From Pseudomonas tolaasii NCPPB 2192 (GTDB taxonomy: Bacteria; Pseudomonadota; Gammaproteobacteria; Pseudomonadales; Pseudomonadaceae): a stretch of DNA of 64,000 nt. Location of the stretch: positions 1,302,001 through 1,366,000 of the forward strand of contig NZ_PHHD01000001.1 in NCBI RefSeq assembly GCF_002813445.1, given 5' to 3'. Both the position numbers and the translations under genes were made by a program. The notes under the pieces were generated by a model that saw only the letters and a list, made by a program, of their open reading frames with translations, made no database searches and was not told where the DNA came from. Shown one piece after another: positions 27,633 to 36,077 of this stretch (positions are counted from its first letter, which is position 1; the number at the start of each line of letters is the position of its first letter).

Positions 27633-28781
27633 TTACGCCAGCAAAGGCGGAAGTTCTTTGTTCAGGGCCAGTTTTTCCATGACAGCGCTGCCGGTCAGTG
27701 CATAGCCCAGCAGGCGGCCGCTGGCGTCGCGGCACAAGGCCTTGATGTCGGCGCCCTGCCCTTCGATGCTCCACACGCCTTCGGTGCCGCGCGGCGGCGG
27801 TGACACCACCAGCGGGCACACCGGGGTTTTCACGGTGATCGGCATCGGGCCGTAGCTGACGGCCGTGGCGTTGCCGGCCAGGGTCTGCGCCAATGCGCGG
27901 GCGCAGCTCATCAACGGCATCACGTACAAAAGGTTCAGGCCGTCGACCTCGGCGCAGTCGCCGAGGGCGTAGATATTGGCGTGGGAAGTCTTGAGGTGGC
28001 GGTCCACCATGATTCCACGGTTGATTTGCAGACCGGCTGCGGCGGCCAGGTCCACCCGCGGGCGCAGGCCGATGGCCGAGACCACCAGATCGCAGCGGAT
28101 CACTTCGCCATCAGACAAATGCGCTTCCAGGCCGTCAGCCGTGCGCTGCAGACGGTTGAGCACCGGCCCCAGATGGAAACGTGCACCAAGGCCTTCCAGC
28201 CCGGTTTTCACGGCAGCGGCCGCCGCCGGATGCAGCAGGGTCGGCATGACTTGCTCGCACGGCGCCACCAAGTCGATTTCATAGCCGCCGAGGATCAGGT
28301 CGTTGGCAAATTCACAGCCAATCAGGCCGGCACCGAGCAGCAGCACGCGGCGTTTGCCGACGGCGGCGGCCCGAAAGCGGGCGTAGTCTTCGAGGTCATT
28401 GATCGGGAAAATCAGGTCAGCCCCGTCCCCTTCAACCGGCACACGCACGGTTTCTGCACCCCAGGCCAGGATCAGGTCGCGATAAACCACCGCTTCCTCG
28501 CCGATCCACAGCCGCTTGTGGCCCGGGTCAATACCGCTGACGCGGGTGTGGGTGCGTACTTCGGCCTTGAGTTGCTCGGCCATGGCACCAGGTTCGGCCA
28601 TGCTCAGGCCATCGGCTTCCTTGTTCTTGCCAAAGCCGGTGGAGAGCACGGGTTTGGAGTAGGAGCGCCCGTCATCCGTGGTGATCAGCAGCAGTGGGGT
28701 CTCGCTGTCGAGCTTGCGAAACTCCCGGGCCACGTTGTAACCGGCCAGCCCTGTGCCGATGATCACGACAGGTGCGTTCAT
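27633..28781 (-). CDS. rubB: Rubredoxin reductase (NAD(P)H-dependent flavoprotein)
   Basis: 382 residues from the ATG at 28781, which has AAGGAG upstream; the frame is open seven codons further. N-terminal FAD motif VVIIGTGLAGYN, second nucleotide motif VLLLGAGLIGCEFA near residue 145, and the FAD-binding NIYALGDCAEVDG in the C-terminal half. It reduces rubredoxin with NADH for alkane hydroxylation or oxygen and peroxide defence. The rubredoxin gene lies just upstream on the same strand (36 bases), forming a two-gene operon. Confidence 0.93.
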   Translation of the reverse strand: MNAPVVIIGTGLAGYNVAREFRKLDSETPLLLITTDDGRSYSKPVLSTGFGKNKEADGLSMAEPGAMAEQLKAEVRTHTRVSGIDPGHKRLWIGEEAVVYRDLILAWGAETVRVPVEGDGADLIFPINDLEDYARFRAAAVGKRRVLLLGAGLIGCEFANDLILGGYEIDLVAPCEQVMPTLLHPAAAAAVKTGLEGLGARFHLGPVLNRLQRTADGLEAHLSDGEVIRCDLVVSAIGLRPRVDLAAAAGLQINRGIMVDRHLKTSHANIYALGDCAEVDGLNLLYVMPLMSCARALAQTLAGNATAVSYGPMPITVKTPVCPLVVSPPPRGTEGVWSIEGQGADIKALCRDASGRLLGYALTGSAVMEKLALNKELPPLLA

Positions 28782-28817
28782 TCCTTTCTCCTTGTTAACC
28801 ATTTCTTAAAATTCGGA

Positions 28818-28985
28818 TCAGCCGATTTCGATCATTTCGAAATCCATTTTGCCCACGCCGCAATCCGGGCACAGCCAGTCTTCCGGGACGTCTTCCCAAC
28901 GGGTGCCAGGCAGAATTCCGTCATCCGGCCAGCCGTCTTTTTCGTCATAGATCAGGCCGCAGACTACACATTGCCACTTCTTCAT
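28818..28985 (-). CDS. rubA: Rubredoxin
   Basis: 55 residues, start MKKWQCVVCGLIYDEKDGWP. The two iron-binding motifs CVVCG (6-10) and CPDCG (39-43) give four Cys ligands for a single iron. It is an electron carrier reduced by the reductase encoded downstream. P. aeruginosa has two rubredoxin genes in this place; only one is present here. Confidence 0.95.
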   Translation of the reverse strand: MKKWQCVVCGLIYDEKDGWPDDGILPGTRWEDVPEDWLCPDCGVGKMDFEMIEIG

Positions 28986-29180
28986 TACTTGCTTCCTCAG
29001 GGTCCAGGCATCTTGGCCGACGGTCGATAGACCAACGTTGCCGCGCGGCTCAGGGCGTTTTGTACTGATCGGGGCCGCCAGATGCAAGCAAGATCGACGC
29101 ATGGGGCCGGTTCGCCCCGGCAAAAGTGCAGGGCACCATGGTAAGCTCGCCGCCTCTTTTGCTGCCAATATTGACTCACT

Positions 29181-29744
29181 GTGCCGCACTCAAACGCCCT
29201 TCCCGATGCTTGCCAATGGCTGACCCAGAGCCTTCTAAGCCCATTGCCTGCGCCTTTGACCGTCAATTGGCTGTTCAATGAAGACTCGCTGACGCGCCGG
29301 CTGACGTGGCTGTCCCACGACGGCTTCAGCGTGACGCCGCTGTTCGAAGGCTGGCAACCGTTGCGCGATGACGAATGCGCCGCGCTGAACCTGGCCCCGG
29401 CCACGGTCGGCTGGGTGCGTGAGGTGTATTTGCGCGGGCACGGCCAGCCATGGGTATTTGCGCGCAGTGTGGCGGCGCGCAGCGCGCTTCAAGGCGACGG
29501 TTTGCACATGGACGAACTCGGCAGCCGGTCCCTCGGCGAATTGTTGTTCTGCGATGAGGCCTTCACCCGCCAGGCAATCGAAGTGTGCCATTACCCACGC
29601 CAATGGCTGCCCACAGCTGACCAGGTTGACGGCCTCTGGGGCCGTCGCTCGCGTTTCGACCGCGGCCCGCTGAGCGTGCTGGTGGCAGAAATATTCCTGC
29701 CCGGCTTCTGGCACGCGCTGCACGACCACCCGGAGAATTGCTGA
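29181..29744 (+). CDS. ubiC: Chorismate lyase (chorismate pyruvate-lyase)
   Basis: 187 residues from a GTG start (VPHSNALPDACQWL), normal for UbiC. Contains the substrate-binding pattern VREVYLRGHGQPWVFARSV and the C-terminal VAEIFLPGFW. It converts chorismate to 4-hydroxybenzoate and pyruvate, the first committed step of ubiquinone synthesis. Its stop shares one base with the ubiA start, so the two are coupled. Divergent from rubA with about 195 bases between. Confidence 0.93.
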   Translation: MPHSNALPDACQWLTQSLLSPLPAPLTVNWLFNEDSLTRRLTWLSHDGFSVTPLFEGWQPLRDDECAALNLAPATVGWVREVYLRGHGQPWVFARSVAARSALQGDGLHMDELGSRSLGELLFCDEAFTRQAIEVCHYPRQWLPTADQVDGLWGRRSRFDRGPLSVLVAEIFLPGFWHALHDHPENC

Positions 29745-30634
29745 TGTATCAACGTCTGCTCAAATCCCTGAACCGTCTGAACCCCAGGGCCTGGGATTTC
29801 ATTCAGTTGACCCGCATGGACAAGCCCATCGGCATTTACCTGCTGTTGTGGCCGACCCTGTGGGCACTGTGGATTGCCGGCAAGGGCTCGCCGTCGTTTA
29901 CCAATATCGTGATTTTCGTGCTGGGCGTGGTGCTGACCCGCGCCGGTGGTTGCGTGATCAACGACTGGGCCGACCGCAAGGTCGACGGCCACGTAAAACG
30001 CACCGAACAACGCCCGCTGGTGAGCGGCAAAATCAGCTCCAGGGAAGCGCTGGTGTTTTTTGCGGTGCTGATGGGGATCAGCTTCCTGCTGGTGCTGCTG
30101 ACCAACGCCAGCACCATCCTGCTGTCTCTCGGCGGCCTCGCGCTGGCGGCGAGCTACCCGTTCATGAAGCGCTACACCTATTACCCGCAGGTGGTGCTGG
30201 GCGCGGCGTTTTCCTGGGGGATGCCGATGGCGTTCACTGCCGAAACCGGCCACCTGCCCGCCACCGCATGGCTGCTCTACATCGCCAATCTGTTGTGGAC
30301 GGTGGGTTACGACACCTATTACGCGATGACGGACCGGGACGACGACTTGAAGATCGGCGTGAAATCCACCGCGATCCTGTTCGGCGATGCCGACCGCGTG
30401 ATCATCCTCACCCTGCAAAGCCTGGCGCTGGTATGCCTGCTGCTGGCAGGCCTGCGGTTCGAGCTGGGCGGCTGGTTTCACCTGGGCTTGCTGGCGGCGG
30501 CAGGCTGTTTTGCCTGGGAGTTCTGGTACACCCGCGACAAGGACCGCATGAAGTGCTTCAAGGCGTTCCTGCATAACCATTGGGCCGGGTTGGCGATTTT
30601 TGTGGGGATTGTGGCGGATTACGCCTTACGGTGA
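29744..30634 (+). CDS. ubiA: 4-hydroxybenzoate octaprenyltransferase
   Basis: 296 residues from the ATG at 29744. A multi-pass membrane protein with both Asp-rich prenyl-diphosphate motifs, NDWADRKVDGHVKRTEQRP in the first half and YAMTDRDDDLKIGVKS in the second. It attaches the polyprenyl tail to 4-hydroxybenzoate made by UbiC, in the inner membrane. Transcription is followed by a REP pair that can act as a two-way terminator before the convergent gene at 30734. Confidence 0.96.
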   Translation: MYQRLLKSLNRLNPRAWDFIQLTRMDKPIGIYLLLWPTLWALWIAGKGSPSFTNIVIFVLGVVLTRAGGCVINDWADRKVDGHVKRTEQRPLVSGKISSREALVFFAVLMGISFLLVLLTNASTILLSLGGLALAASYPFMKRYTYYPQVVLGAAFSWGMPMAFTAETGHLPATAWLLYIANLLWTVGYDTYYAMTDRDDDLKIGVKSTAILFGDADRVIILTLQSLALVCLLLAGLRFELGGWFHLGLLAAAGCFAWEFWYTRDKDRMKCFKAFLHNHWAGLAIFVGIVADYALR

Positions 30635-30646
30635 TTTCTCCGACGC

Positions 30647-30713
30647 CATCGCGGGCAAGCCCGCTCCCACAGTTGGAACGCGTACTCCTGTGGGAGCGGG
30701 CTTGCCCGCGATG
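30647..30713. repeat. REP pair between ubiA and the convergent gene
   Basis: CATCGCGGGCAAGCCCGCTC CCACA at the left and TGTGGGAGCGGGCTTGCCCG CGATG at the right form a nearly perfect palindrome with a 17-base spacer. It lies between convergent stops, a place where it may end transcription from both sides. Confidence 0.9.
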
Positions 30714-30733
30714 ATTTCAGCAGCACCACAGGT

Positions 30734-31111
30734 TCAGGGCTTGATGACGTGCCACGCCCCGCCCTTGCCATCACCGGTCTTGTCACCGGCCTTGTGGTCA
30801 TCCTTGTAGGTGTACACCGGCTTGCCTTTGTAGGCCCACTGGCTGGTGTTGTCATCGCGGGTGATCACCGTCCAGTCGCCCACCTTCGTATCGGTAGATT
30901 CAGCTTTAAGCGGCGGCCAGTTGGTCGCGCACTGGTCCTTGCACACGGACTTGCCGTCGGCGTCTTTGTCGAAGGTGTAGAGGGTCAACCCTTTGTGGTC
31001 CACCAACAACCCGTCTTTGGTCATCGCCGGTTCTGCAGCAAACGCCAGCGTCGGCAGCGTCAACGCGGCCGTGACCAGCAGGGCTTTCCAGGAAATCGTG
31101 CGGTAAGTCAT
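30734..31111 (-). CDS. Secreted repeat protein (COG4315-type)
   Basis: 125 residues from the ATG at 31111 with AAGGAAGG upstream; the frame is open 33 codons further without support. A Sec signal peptide (WKALLVTAALTLPTLAFAA, cleavage near residue 25) is followed by two copies of the short LTLYTFDKD/PVYTYKDD motif with CKDQCATNWPP between. This is the pattern of the secreted-repeat family of unknown function. It is divergent from phoB and shares the 153-base gap that holds a PhoB box, so phosphate control is possible. Confidence 0.85.
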   Translation of the reverse strand: MTYRTISWKALLVTAALTLPTLAFAAEPAMTKDGLLVDHKGLTLYTFDKDADGKSVCKDQCATNWPPLKAESTDTKVGDWTVITRDDNTSQWAYKGKPVYTYKDDHKAGDKTGDGKGGAWHVIKP

Positions 31112-31193
31112 CAGAACCTTCCTTTTGTGGTTGTCAGGATTCGGACCCAAAGGGTAGTCCAGAGTGCCGTTATTTGCCTGAGCGGCTAAATTA

Positions 31194-31222
31194 CTGTCAC
31201 ACGACTGCAATAATTCCGTTAT
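31194..31222 (+). promoter_or_regulatory. PhoB box upstream of phoB
   Basis: Three seven-base units with four-base spacers: CTGTCAC-ACGA-CTGCAAT-AATT-CCGTTAT. The 11-base period and the first unit match the PhoB consensus (CTGTCAT); the third unit is degenerate. It ends 42 bases before the phoB ATG, suggesting autoregulation of phoBR. Confidence 0.75.
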
Positions 31223-31264
31223 CTAATGCGGCGCAAGACAGTTAAATGACAAGAGGATTCAGGC

Positions 31265-31954
31265 ATGGTTGGCAGGAGCATTCTGATCGTTGACGACGAA
31301 GCGCCCATTCGCGAAATGATCGCCGTTGCGTTGGAAATGGCCGGCTATGACTGCCTGGAGGCGGAGAACTCCCAGCAGGCCCATGCCATTATCGTCGACC
31401 GCAAGCCGGACCTGATCCTGCTGGACTGGATGCTGCCCGGCACCTCCGGCATCGAGCTGGCCCGCCGCCTCAAGCGCGACGAGCTGACCGGGGACATCCC
31501 GATCATCATGCTCACCGCCAAGGGCGAAGAGGACAACAAGATCCAGGGCCTGGAAGTGGGCGCCGACGACTACATCACCAAACCATTTTCCCCACGCGAG
31601 CTGGTCGCGCGCCTGAAGGCCGTGCTGCGCCGCGCCGGCCCGACCGATGGCGAAGCGCCGATCGAAGTCGACGGCCTGATCCTGGACCCGATCAGCCACC
31701 GCGTGACCATCGATGGTAAACCGGCCGAGATGGGCCCGACCGAATACCGCCTGCTGCAGTTTTTCATGACCCACCAGGAACGCGCCTACACCCGCGGCCA
31801 GCTGCTCGACCAGGTCTGGGGCGGCAACGTGTATGTGGAAGAGCGTACGGTGGACGTGCATATCCGCCGTCTGCGAAAAGCCTTGGGCGATGCCTACGAG
31901 AATCTGGTACAAACCGTGCGCGGTACCGGTTACCGATTTTCCACAAAGGGCTGA
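31265..31954 (+). CDS. phoB: Phosphate response regulator PhoB
   Basis: 229 residues. Receiver domain with the acidic pair DDE at 10-12, phosphoacceptor Asp54 (LLDWM) and conserved Lys in KPFSPREL near 105; OmpR-type winged-helix C-terminal domain with RTVDVHIRRLRKALG and VRGTGYRF. Phosphorylated by PhoR when phosphate is low, it activates the pho regulon. The three boxes found in this window (before phoB, pstC and pstS) are its likely targets. phoR follows by 71 bases. Confidence 0.98.
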   Translation: MVGRSILIVDDEAPIREMIAVALEMAGYDCLEAENSQQAHAIIVDRKPDLILLDWMLPGTSGIELARRLKRDELTGDIPIIMLTAKGEEDNKIQGLEVGADDYITKPFSPRELVARLKAVLRRAGPTDGEAPIEVDGLILDPISHRVTIDGKPAEMGPTEYRLLQFFMTHQERAYTRGQLLDQVWGGNVYVEERTVDVHIRRLRKALGDAYENLVQTVRGTGYRFSTKG

Positions 31955-32025
31955 GCCAGAGCGGTTCTGACTCAAGCGCCCGACTCAAGACCCTGACTTA
32001 AAAGCTGACAAGGACGCATGTTCAA

Positions 32026-33348
32026 GTGAATCAAAACTGGCATGGCACCCTGATCCGCCACATGCTTCTGTTGATCACCGGCTGCCTGTTGGTGGGCCTG
32101 GTCAGTGGCCAATATGGCTGGGCCCTGGCCGTGGGCATCGGCCTGTACCTGGGCTGGACCCTCAAACAGCTGCTGCGCCTGCATGAATGGCTGCGCCAGC
32201 ACAAACCCGACGAAGCGCCACCCGACGGCTACGGCCTGTGGGGTGAGGTGTTCGACAGCATCTACCACCTGCAACGCCGCGACCAACGCGTGCGCGGGCG
32301 CCTGCAAGCGGTGATCGACCGGGTGCAGGAGTCCACTGCCGCGCTCAAGGACGCGGTGATCATGCTCGACAGCGACGGCAACCTGGAATGGTGGAACCGC
32401 GCCGCCGAGACCCTGCTGGGCCTCAAGACACCCCAGGACAGCGGCCAACCAGTGACCAACCTGGTGCGCCATCCGCGCTTCAAGGAGTACTTCGAACAGG
32501 AGAACTACGAAGAAGCCCTGGAAATCCCCTCGCCCACCAACGACCGCGTGCGCATCCAGCTGTACCTGACGCGCTACGGCAACAACGAACACCTCATGCT
32601 GGTGCGCGATGTCACCCGCATCCACCAGTTGGAACAGATGCGCAAAGACTTCGTCGCCAACGTCTCCCACGAACTGCGCACGCCGTTGACGGTGATCTGC
32701 GGTTACCTGGAAACGCTGCTGGACAACGTCGACGAGATCAACCCGCGCTGGAGCCGTGCCCTGCAGCAGATGCAGCAGCAAGGCTCGCGCATGCAGACCC
32801 TGCTCAACGACCTGCTGTTGCTGGCCAAGCTGGAAGCCACGGATTACCCGTCGGACAACCACCCGGTGGCCGTGCAGAGCCTGCTGCAGACCATCAAGAA
32901 CGACGCCCAGGCCCTCTCCGGGCAGCGCGGGCAGCAGATCACACTGGAAGCCGACCCGCAAATACTGCTCAAAGGCAGCGAGGGCGAGTTGCGCAGTGCG
33001 TTTTCCAACCTGGTGTTCAACGCCGTGAAGTACACCCAGGACAAGGGCAATATCCGTATTCGCTGGTGGGCCGACGAACATGGCGCACACCTGAGCGTGC
33101 AGGACTCCGGTATCGGTATCGACGCCAAGCACCTGCCGCGCCTGACCGAGCGTTTCTACCGTGTCGATTCCAGCCGCAACTCCAACACCGGCGGCACCGG
33201 GCTGGGTTTGGCAATCGTCAAACATGTATTGCTGCGCCATCGCGCGCGCCTGGAGATCAGCAGCGTGCTGGGGCATGGCAGTACGTTTACCTGTCATTTC
33301 CCGCCGGCTCAGGTGACCCGTTCGCGGATGCTCGGGAATGATGAATAA
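32026..33348 (+). CDS. phoR: Phosphate sensor histidine kinase PhoR
   Basis: 440 residues from a GTG start; an ATG at 32019 is in another frame and stops at once. Two membrane segments lie at about 12-45, then a PAS domain (about 95-195). HisKA has the phosphorylated His215 in NVSHELRTPL, and the HATPase domain shows NLVFNAVKYT, DSGIGI and GGTGLGLAIVKH. It phosphorylates PhoB at low phosphate and is held inactive by PhoU and PstSCAB when phosphate is plentiful. These partners are encoded 3-10 kb downstream. Confidence 0.97.
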   Translation: MNQNWHGTLIRHMLLLITGCLLVGLVSGQYGWALAVGIGLYLGWTLKQLLRLHEWLRQHKPDEAPPDGYGLWGEVFDSIYHLQRRDQRVRGRLQAVIDRVQESTAALKDAVIMLDSDGNLEWWNRAAETLLGLKTPQDSGQPVTNLVRHPRFKEYFEQENYEEALEIPSPTNDRVRIQLYLTRYGNNEHLMLVRDVTRIHQLEQMRKDFVANVSHELRTPLTVICGYLETLLDNVDEINPRWSRALQQMQQQGSRMQTLLNDLLLLAKLEATDYPSDNHPVAVQSLLQTIKNDAQALSGQRGQQITLEADPQILLKGSEGELRSAFSNLVFNAVKYTQDKGNIRIRWWADEHGAHLSVQDSGIGIDAKHLPRLTERFYRVDSSRNSNTGGTGLGLAIVKHVLLRHRARLEISSVLGHGSTFTCHFPPAQVTRSRMLGNDE

Positions 33349-33370
33349 CCTGCATCAGCGTTGAACTCAG

Positions 33371-33389
33371 TGTGGGAGCTGGCTTGGTT
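33371..33389 (+). repeat. Single REP remnant
   Basis: TGTGGGAGCTGGCTTGGTT is one half of the REP pair seen elsewhere; no inverted partner is found nearby. A decayed copy in the 182-base gap between phoR and the next gene, which holds nothing else I recognise. Confidence 0.6.
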
Positions 33390-33530
33390 GGAGGAATGCG
33401 TTTCCAGGCCCCACCCGGCAGCGGGCACTAGGCAAGCGCCCCGCCAGCCGCTACATTGGCCGACTTGCGCCTGCCTTTCAGGCCCTTATGTCACCCCTTA
33501 TTGAACACACGGAACCTGCAAAACCCCATC

Positions 33531-34871
33531 ATGGACCCTTCCCCTGGTATCACCCTCGCTACACTCTTCGCCGACTTCGGCATGATTCTTTTTGCACTGA
33601 TCCTGGTATTGCTCAACGGTTTCTTCGTTGCGGCCGAATTCGCCATGGTCAAACTGCGCGCCACCCGGGTTGAGGCCATCGCCCACAAGAACGGCTGGCG
33701 CGGGCAGATCCTGCGCACCGTACACAGCCAGCTCGACGCCTACCTGTCGGCCTGCCAGCTGGGTATCACCCTCGCCTCCCTCGGCCTGGGCTGGGTCGGT
33801 GAACCGGCGTTTGCACACATTCTTGAGCCGCTGCTCGGCGCCGTAGGCGTGCAATCGCCGGAAGTGATCAAGGGCGTGTCGTTTTTCGCCGCTTTCTTCG
33901 TGATTTCCTACCTGCACATTGTGGTCGGCGAACTGGCACCCAAGTCCTGGGCGATTCGCAAGCCCGAGCTGCTTTCGCTGTGGACCGCCGTGCCGCTGTA
34001 CCTGTTCTACTGGGCCATGTACCCGGCGATTTACCTGCTCAACGCCAGCGCCAACACCATCCTGCGCATCGCCGGGCAAGGCGAGCCCGGCCCGCACCAC
34101 GAACATCATTACAGCCGCGAAGAACTCAAGCTGATCCTGCACTCCAGCCGTGGCCAGGACCCGAGCGATCAAGGCATGCGCGTATTGGCTTCCGCCGTGG
34201 AAATGGGCGAGCTGGAAGTGGTGGACTGGGCCAATTCCCGGGAAGACCTGGTCACCCTGGACTTCAACGCGCCGCTCAAGGAAATCCTCGCGCTGTTCCG
34301 TCGCCACAAATTCAGCCGCTACCCGGTGTATGACGCCGACCGCAATGAATTCGTGGGTCTGCTGCACATCAAGGACCTGCTGCTGGAACTGGCGGCGCTG
34401 GACCACATTCCCGAGTCGTTCAACCTGGCCGAGCTGACACGCCCGCTGGAGCGTGTGTCGCGGCACATGCCGTTGTCGCAGCTGCTGGAGCAGTTCCGCA
34501 AAGGCGGCGCGCACTTCGCCCTGGTGGAGGAAGCCGACGGCAAGGTCATCGGCTACCTGACCATGGAAGACGTGCTGGAAGTGCTGGTGGGCGACATCCA
34601 GGACGAACACCGCAAGGCCGAGCGCGGCATTCTCGCCTACCAGCCGGGCAAGTTGCTGGTACGCGGTGACACGCCGCTGTTCAAGGTCGAGCGCCTGCTG
34701 GGTGTGGACCTGGACCACATCGAAGCCGAAACCCTGGCCGGCCTGATCTACGACACCCTCAAGCGGGTGCCGGAAGAGGAAGAAGTGCTGGAAGTCGAAG
34801 GCCTGCGCATCATCATCAAAAAGATGAAAGGGCCGAAAATCGTGCTGGCCAAGGTGCTGTTGCTGGACTGA
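33531..34871 (+). CDS. CNNM/CorC-type transporter-associated membrane protein (hemolysin family)
   Basis: 446 residues from the ATG at 33531; the frame is open 25 codons further. An N-terminal DUF21 (CNNM) domain with about four membrane segments (first LFALILVLLNGFFVAAEFAM) is followed by a pair of CBS domains (about 215-345; FSRYPVYDADRNEFVGLLHI and YLTMEDVLEVLVGDI) and a C-terminal CorC/HlyC ion-transport-associated domain. Members are linked to magnesium or cobalt efflux. The older name hemolysin is misleading. Location between phoR and phoU is as in P. aeruginosa. Confidence 0.93.
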   Translation: MDPSPGITLATLFADFGMILFALILVLLNGFFVAAEFAMVKLRATRVEAIAHKNGWRGQILRTVHSQLDAYLSACQLGITLASLGLGWVGEPAFAHILEPLLGAVGVQSPEVIKGVSFFAAFFVISYLHIVVGELAPKSWAIRKPELLSLWTAVPLYLFYWAMYPAIYLLNASANTILRIAGQGEPGPHHEHHYSREELKLILHSSRGQDPSDQGMRVLASAVEMGELEVVDWANSREDLVTLDFNAPLKEILALFRRHKFSRYPVYDADRNEFVGLLHIKDLLLELAALDHIPESFNLAELTRPLERVSRHMPLSQLLEQFRKGGAHFALVEEADGKVIGYLTMEDVLEVLVGDIQDEHRKAERGILAYQPGKLLVRGDTPLFKVERLLGVDLDHIEAETLAGLIYDTLKRVPEEEEVLEVEGLRIIIKKMKGPKIVLAKVLLLD

Positions 34872-34898
34872 TCTCAGCCAGTCAATGAAGATCAAACT

Positions 34899-34987
34899 GT
34901 GGGAGCGGGCTTGCCCGCGATTGCAATGTGTCAGCCAACATCCTCGGTGACTGATACACCGCGATCGCGGGCAAGCCCGCTCCCACA
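34899..34987. repeat. REP pair between convergent genes
   Basis: TGTGGGAGCGGGCTTGCCCG at the left and GCGGGCAAGCCCGCTCCCAC at the right, spacer about 47 bases. It lies between the convergent CNNM gene and the response regulator. Confidence 0.9.
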
Positions 34988-35009
34988 TGGGTCACTGCCA
35001 TCCTGAAAG

Positions 35010-35909
35010 TTACGCCCCCGGCACGAAGTGCTTCTGCGCCGTGCCGCGTGCGATCAGGCGGGAGATGTAGTCGAGTTTCTGCGCGTCCTGGTCAATAAAC
35101 CGGAAGGTCAGTTGCAGCCAGTCGCTGTCGGGCTTGGGCTCATAGGCGACGATGGCGTGCAGGTAGCCATTGAGGCGCGCCACTTCGGCGTTGTCGCCTT
35201 GCTCCAAGTCAAGCACGGCGCTTTCCAGGACCTGAGGCAGCACTTCACCGCGACGCACCACCAGCAGCGCTTCCTTGATGCTCAGCGCCTTGATCACGCA
35301 TTGCTGGTTGCCGCTGGACAGGCGCAGTTGGCCCTGGCCACGGCCACTTGCCGGCGAGGCGGCGGCAGGCGCTTGTACCGGCGGGCTGCTGAGCAGGCCT
35401 TTGCTGGGGGCCGCTACCGGCGCCGGGCGGGTAGCCTCCGGTTTGCCGCCGGTCAGGGCGTTCAGGGAATCGTTGCCGAAGGCCGAGTTCATCTTGGTCG
35501 GCGCGCTGGCGATCAAGGCATCGAGGCGGCCGATCTTGTGCAAGGCCTGCTTGACCTTGTTCAGCAACTGCTCGTTGGTGAATGGCTTGCTGACGTAGCC
35601 GGAAACGCCGGCCTGGATGGCCTGCACCACGTTTTCCTTGTCGCCACGGCTGGTCACCATGATGAAGGGCATGGCCTTGAGGTGCGATTGCTCGCGGCAC
35701 CAGGTCAGCAGTTCAAGCCCGGACATTTCGGGCATTTCCCAGTCACACAGCACCAGGTCGAAGGTCTCGCGCATGAGGATGGATTGCGCCTTTTTGCCGT
35801 TCACCGCGTCTTCAATCTTGATCCCCGGGAAGTAATTGCGCAGGCACTTCTTCACCAGGTCGCGGATAAACGAGGCGTCATCCACCACCAATACACTGAC
35901 TTTACTCAT
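35010..35909 (-). CDS. Response regulator with unclassified C-terminal domain
   Basis: 299 residues. Receiver domain (1-125) with Asp9-Asp10-type acidic pair (VVDDASF), phosphoacceptor Asp56 (LCDWEMP) and Lys in KPFTNEQ near 108. An Ala/Pro-rich linker (about 150-205) follows. The last 95 residues (CVIKALSIKEALLVVRRGEV ... LQLTFRFIDQDAQKLDYISR) look like a PilZ-like beta-barrel but lack the RxxxR c-di-GMP motif. The gene is convergent with the CNNM gene and upstream of nothing else on its strand. A homologue sits next to phoU in P. aeruginosa. Output function unknown. Confidence 0.85.
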   Translation of the reverse strand: MSKVSVLVVDDASFIRDLVKKCLRNYFPGIKIEDAVNGKKAQSILMRETFDLVLCDWEMPEMSGLELLTWCREQSHLKAMPFIMVTSRGDKENVVQAIQAGVSGYVSKPFTNEQLLNKVKQALHKIGRLDALIASAPTKMNSAFGNDSLNALTGGKPEATRPAPVAAPSKGLLSSPPVQAPAAASPASGRGQGQLRLSSGNQQCVIKALSIKEALLVVRRGEVLPQVLESAVLDLEQGDNAEVARLNGYLHAIVAYEPKPDSDWLQLTFRFIDQDAQKLDYISRLIARGTAQKHFVPGA

Positions 35910-36036
35910 CGACCCTTCATCCTATAAAAACTTCGGCACGCAAACGCCTGACTGATGGCAGTTTGCCAAAACTCGCGGATCACAGAAGGACTTTATATCG
36001 CCTGCTGTGCAAAAAAATTCGGAAGCCACAAACGAA

Positions 36037-36061
36037 AACGCCCGGCCAAAGGCCGGGCGTT
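36037..36061 (-). terminator. Terminator of phoU
   Basis: AACGCCCGGCC (36037-36047), AAA loop, GGCCGGGCGTT (36051-36061): an 11-pair perfect stem. On the minus strand it is followed by TTCGTTTG. It lies 17 bases after the phoU stop and ends the pst-phoU transcript. Confidence 0.92.
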
Positions 36062-36077
36062 AAGTTCTCGGGCAACC

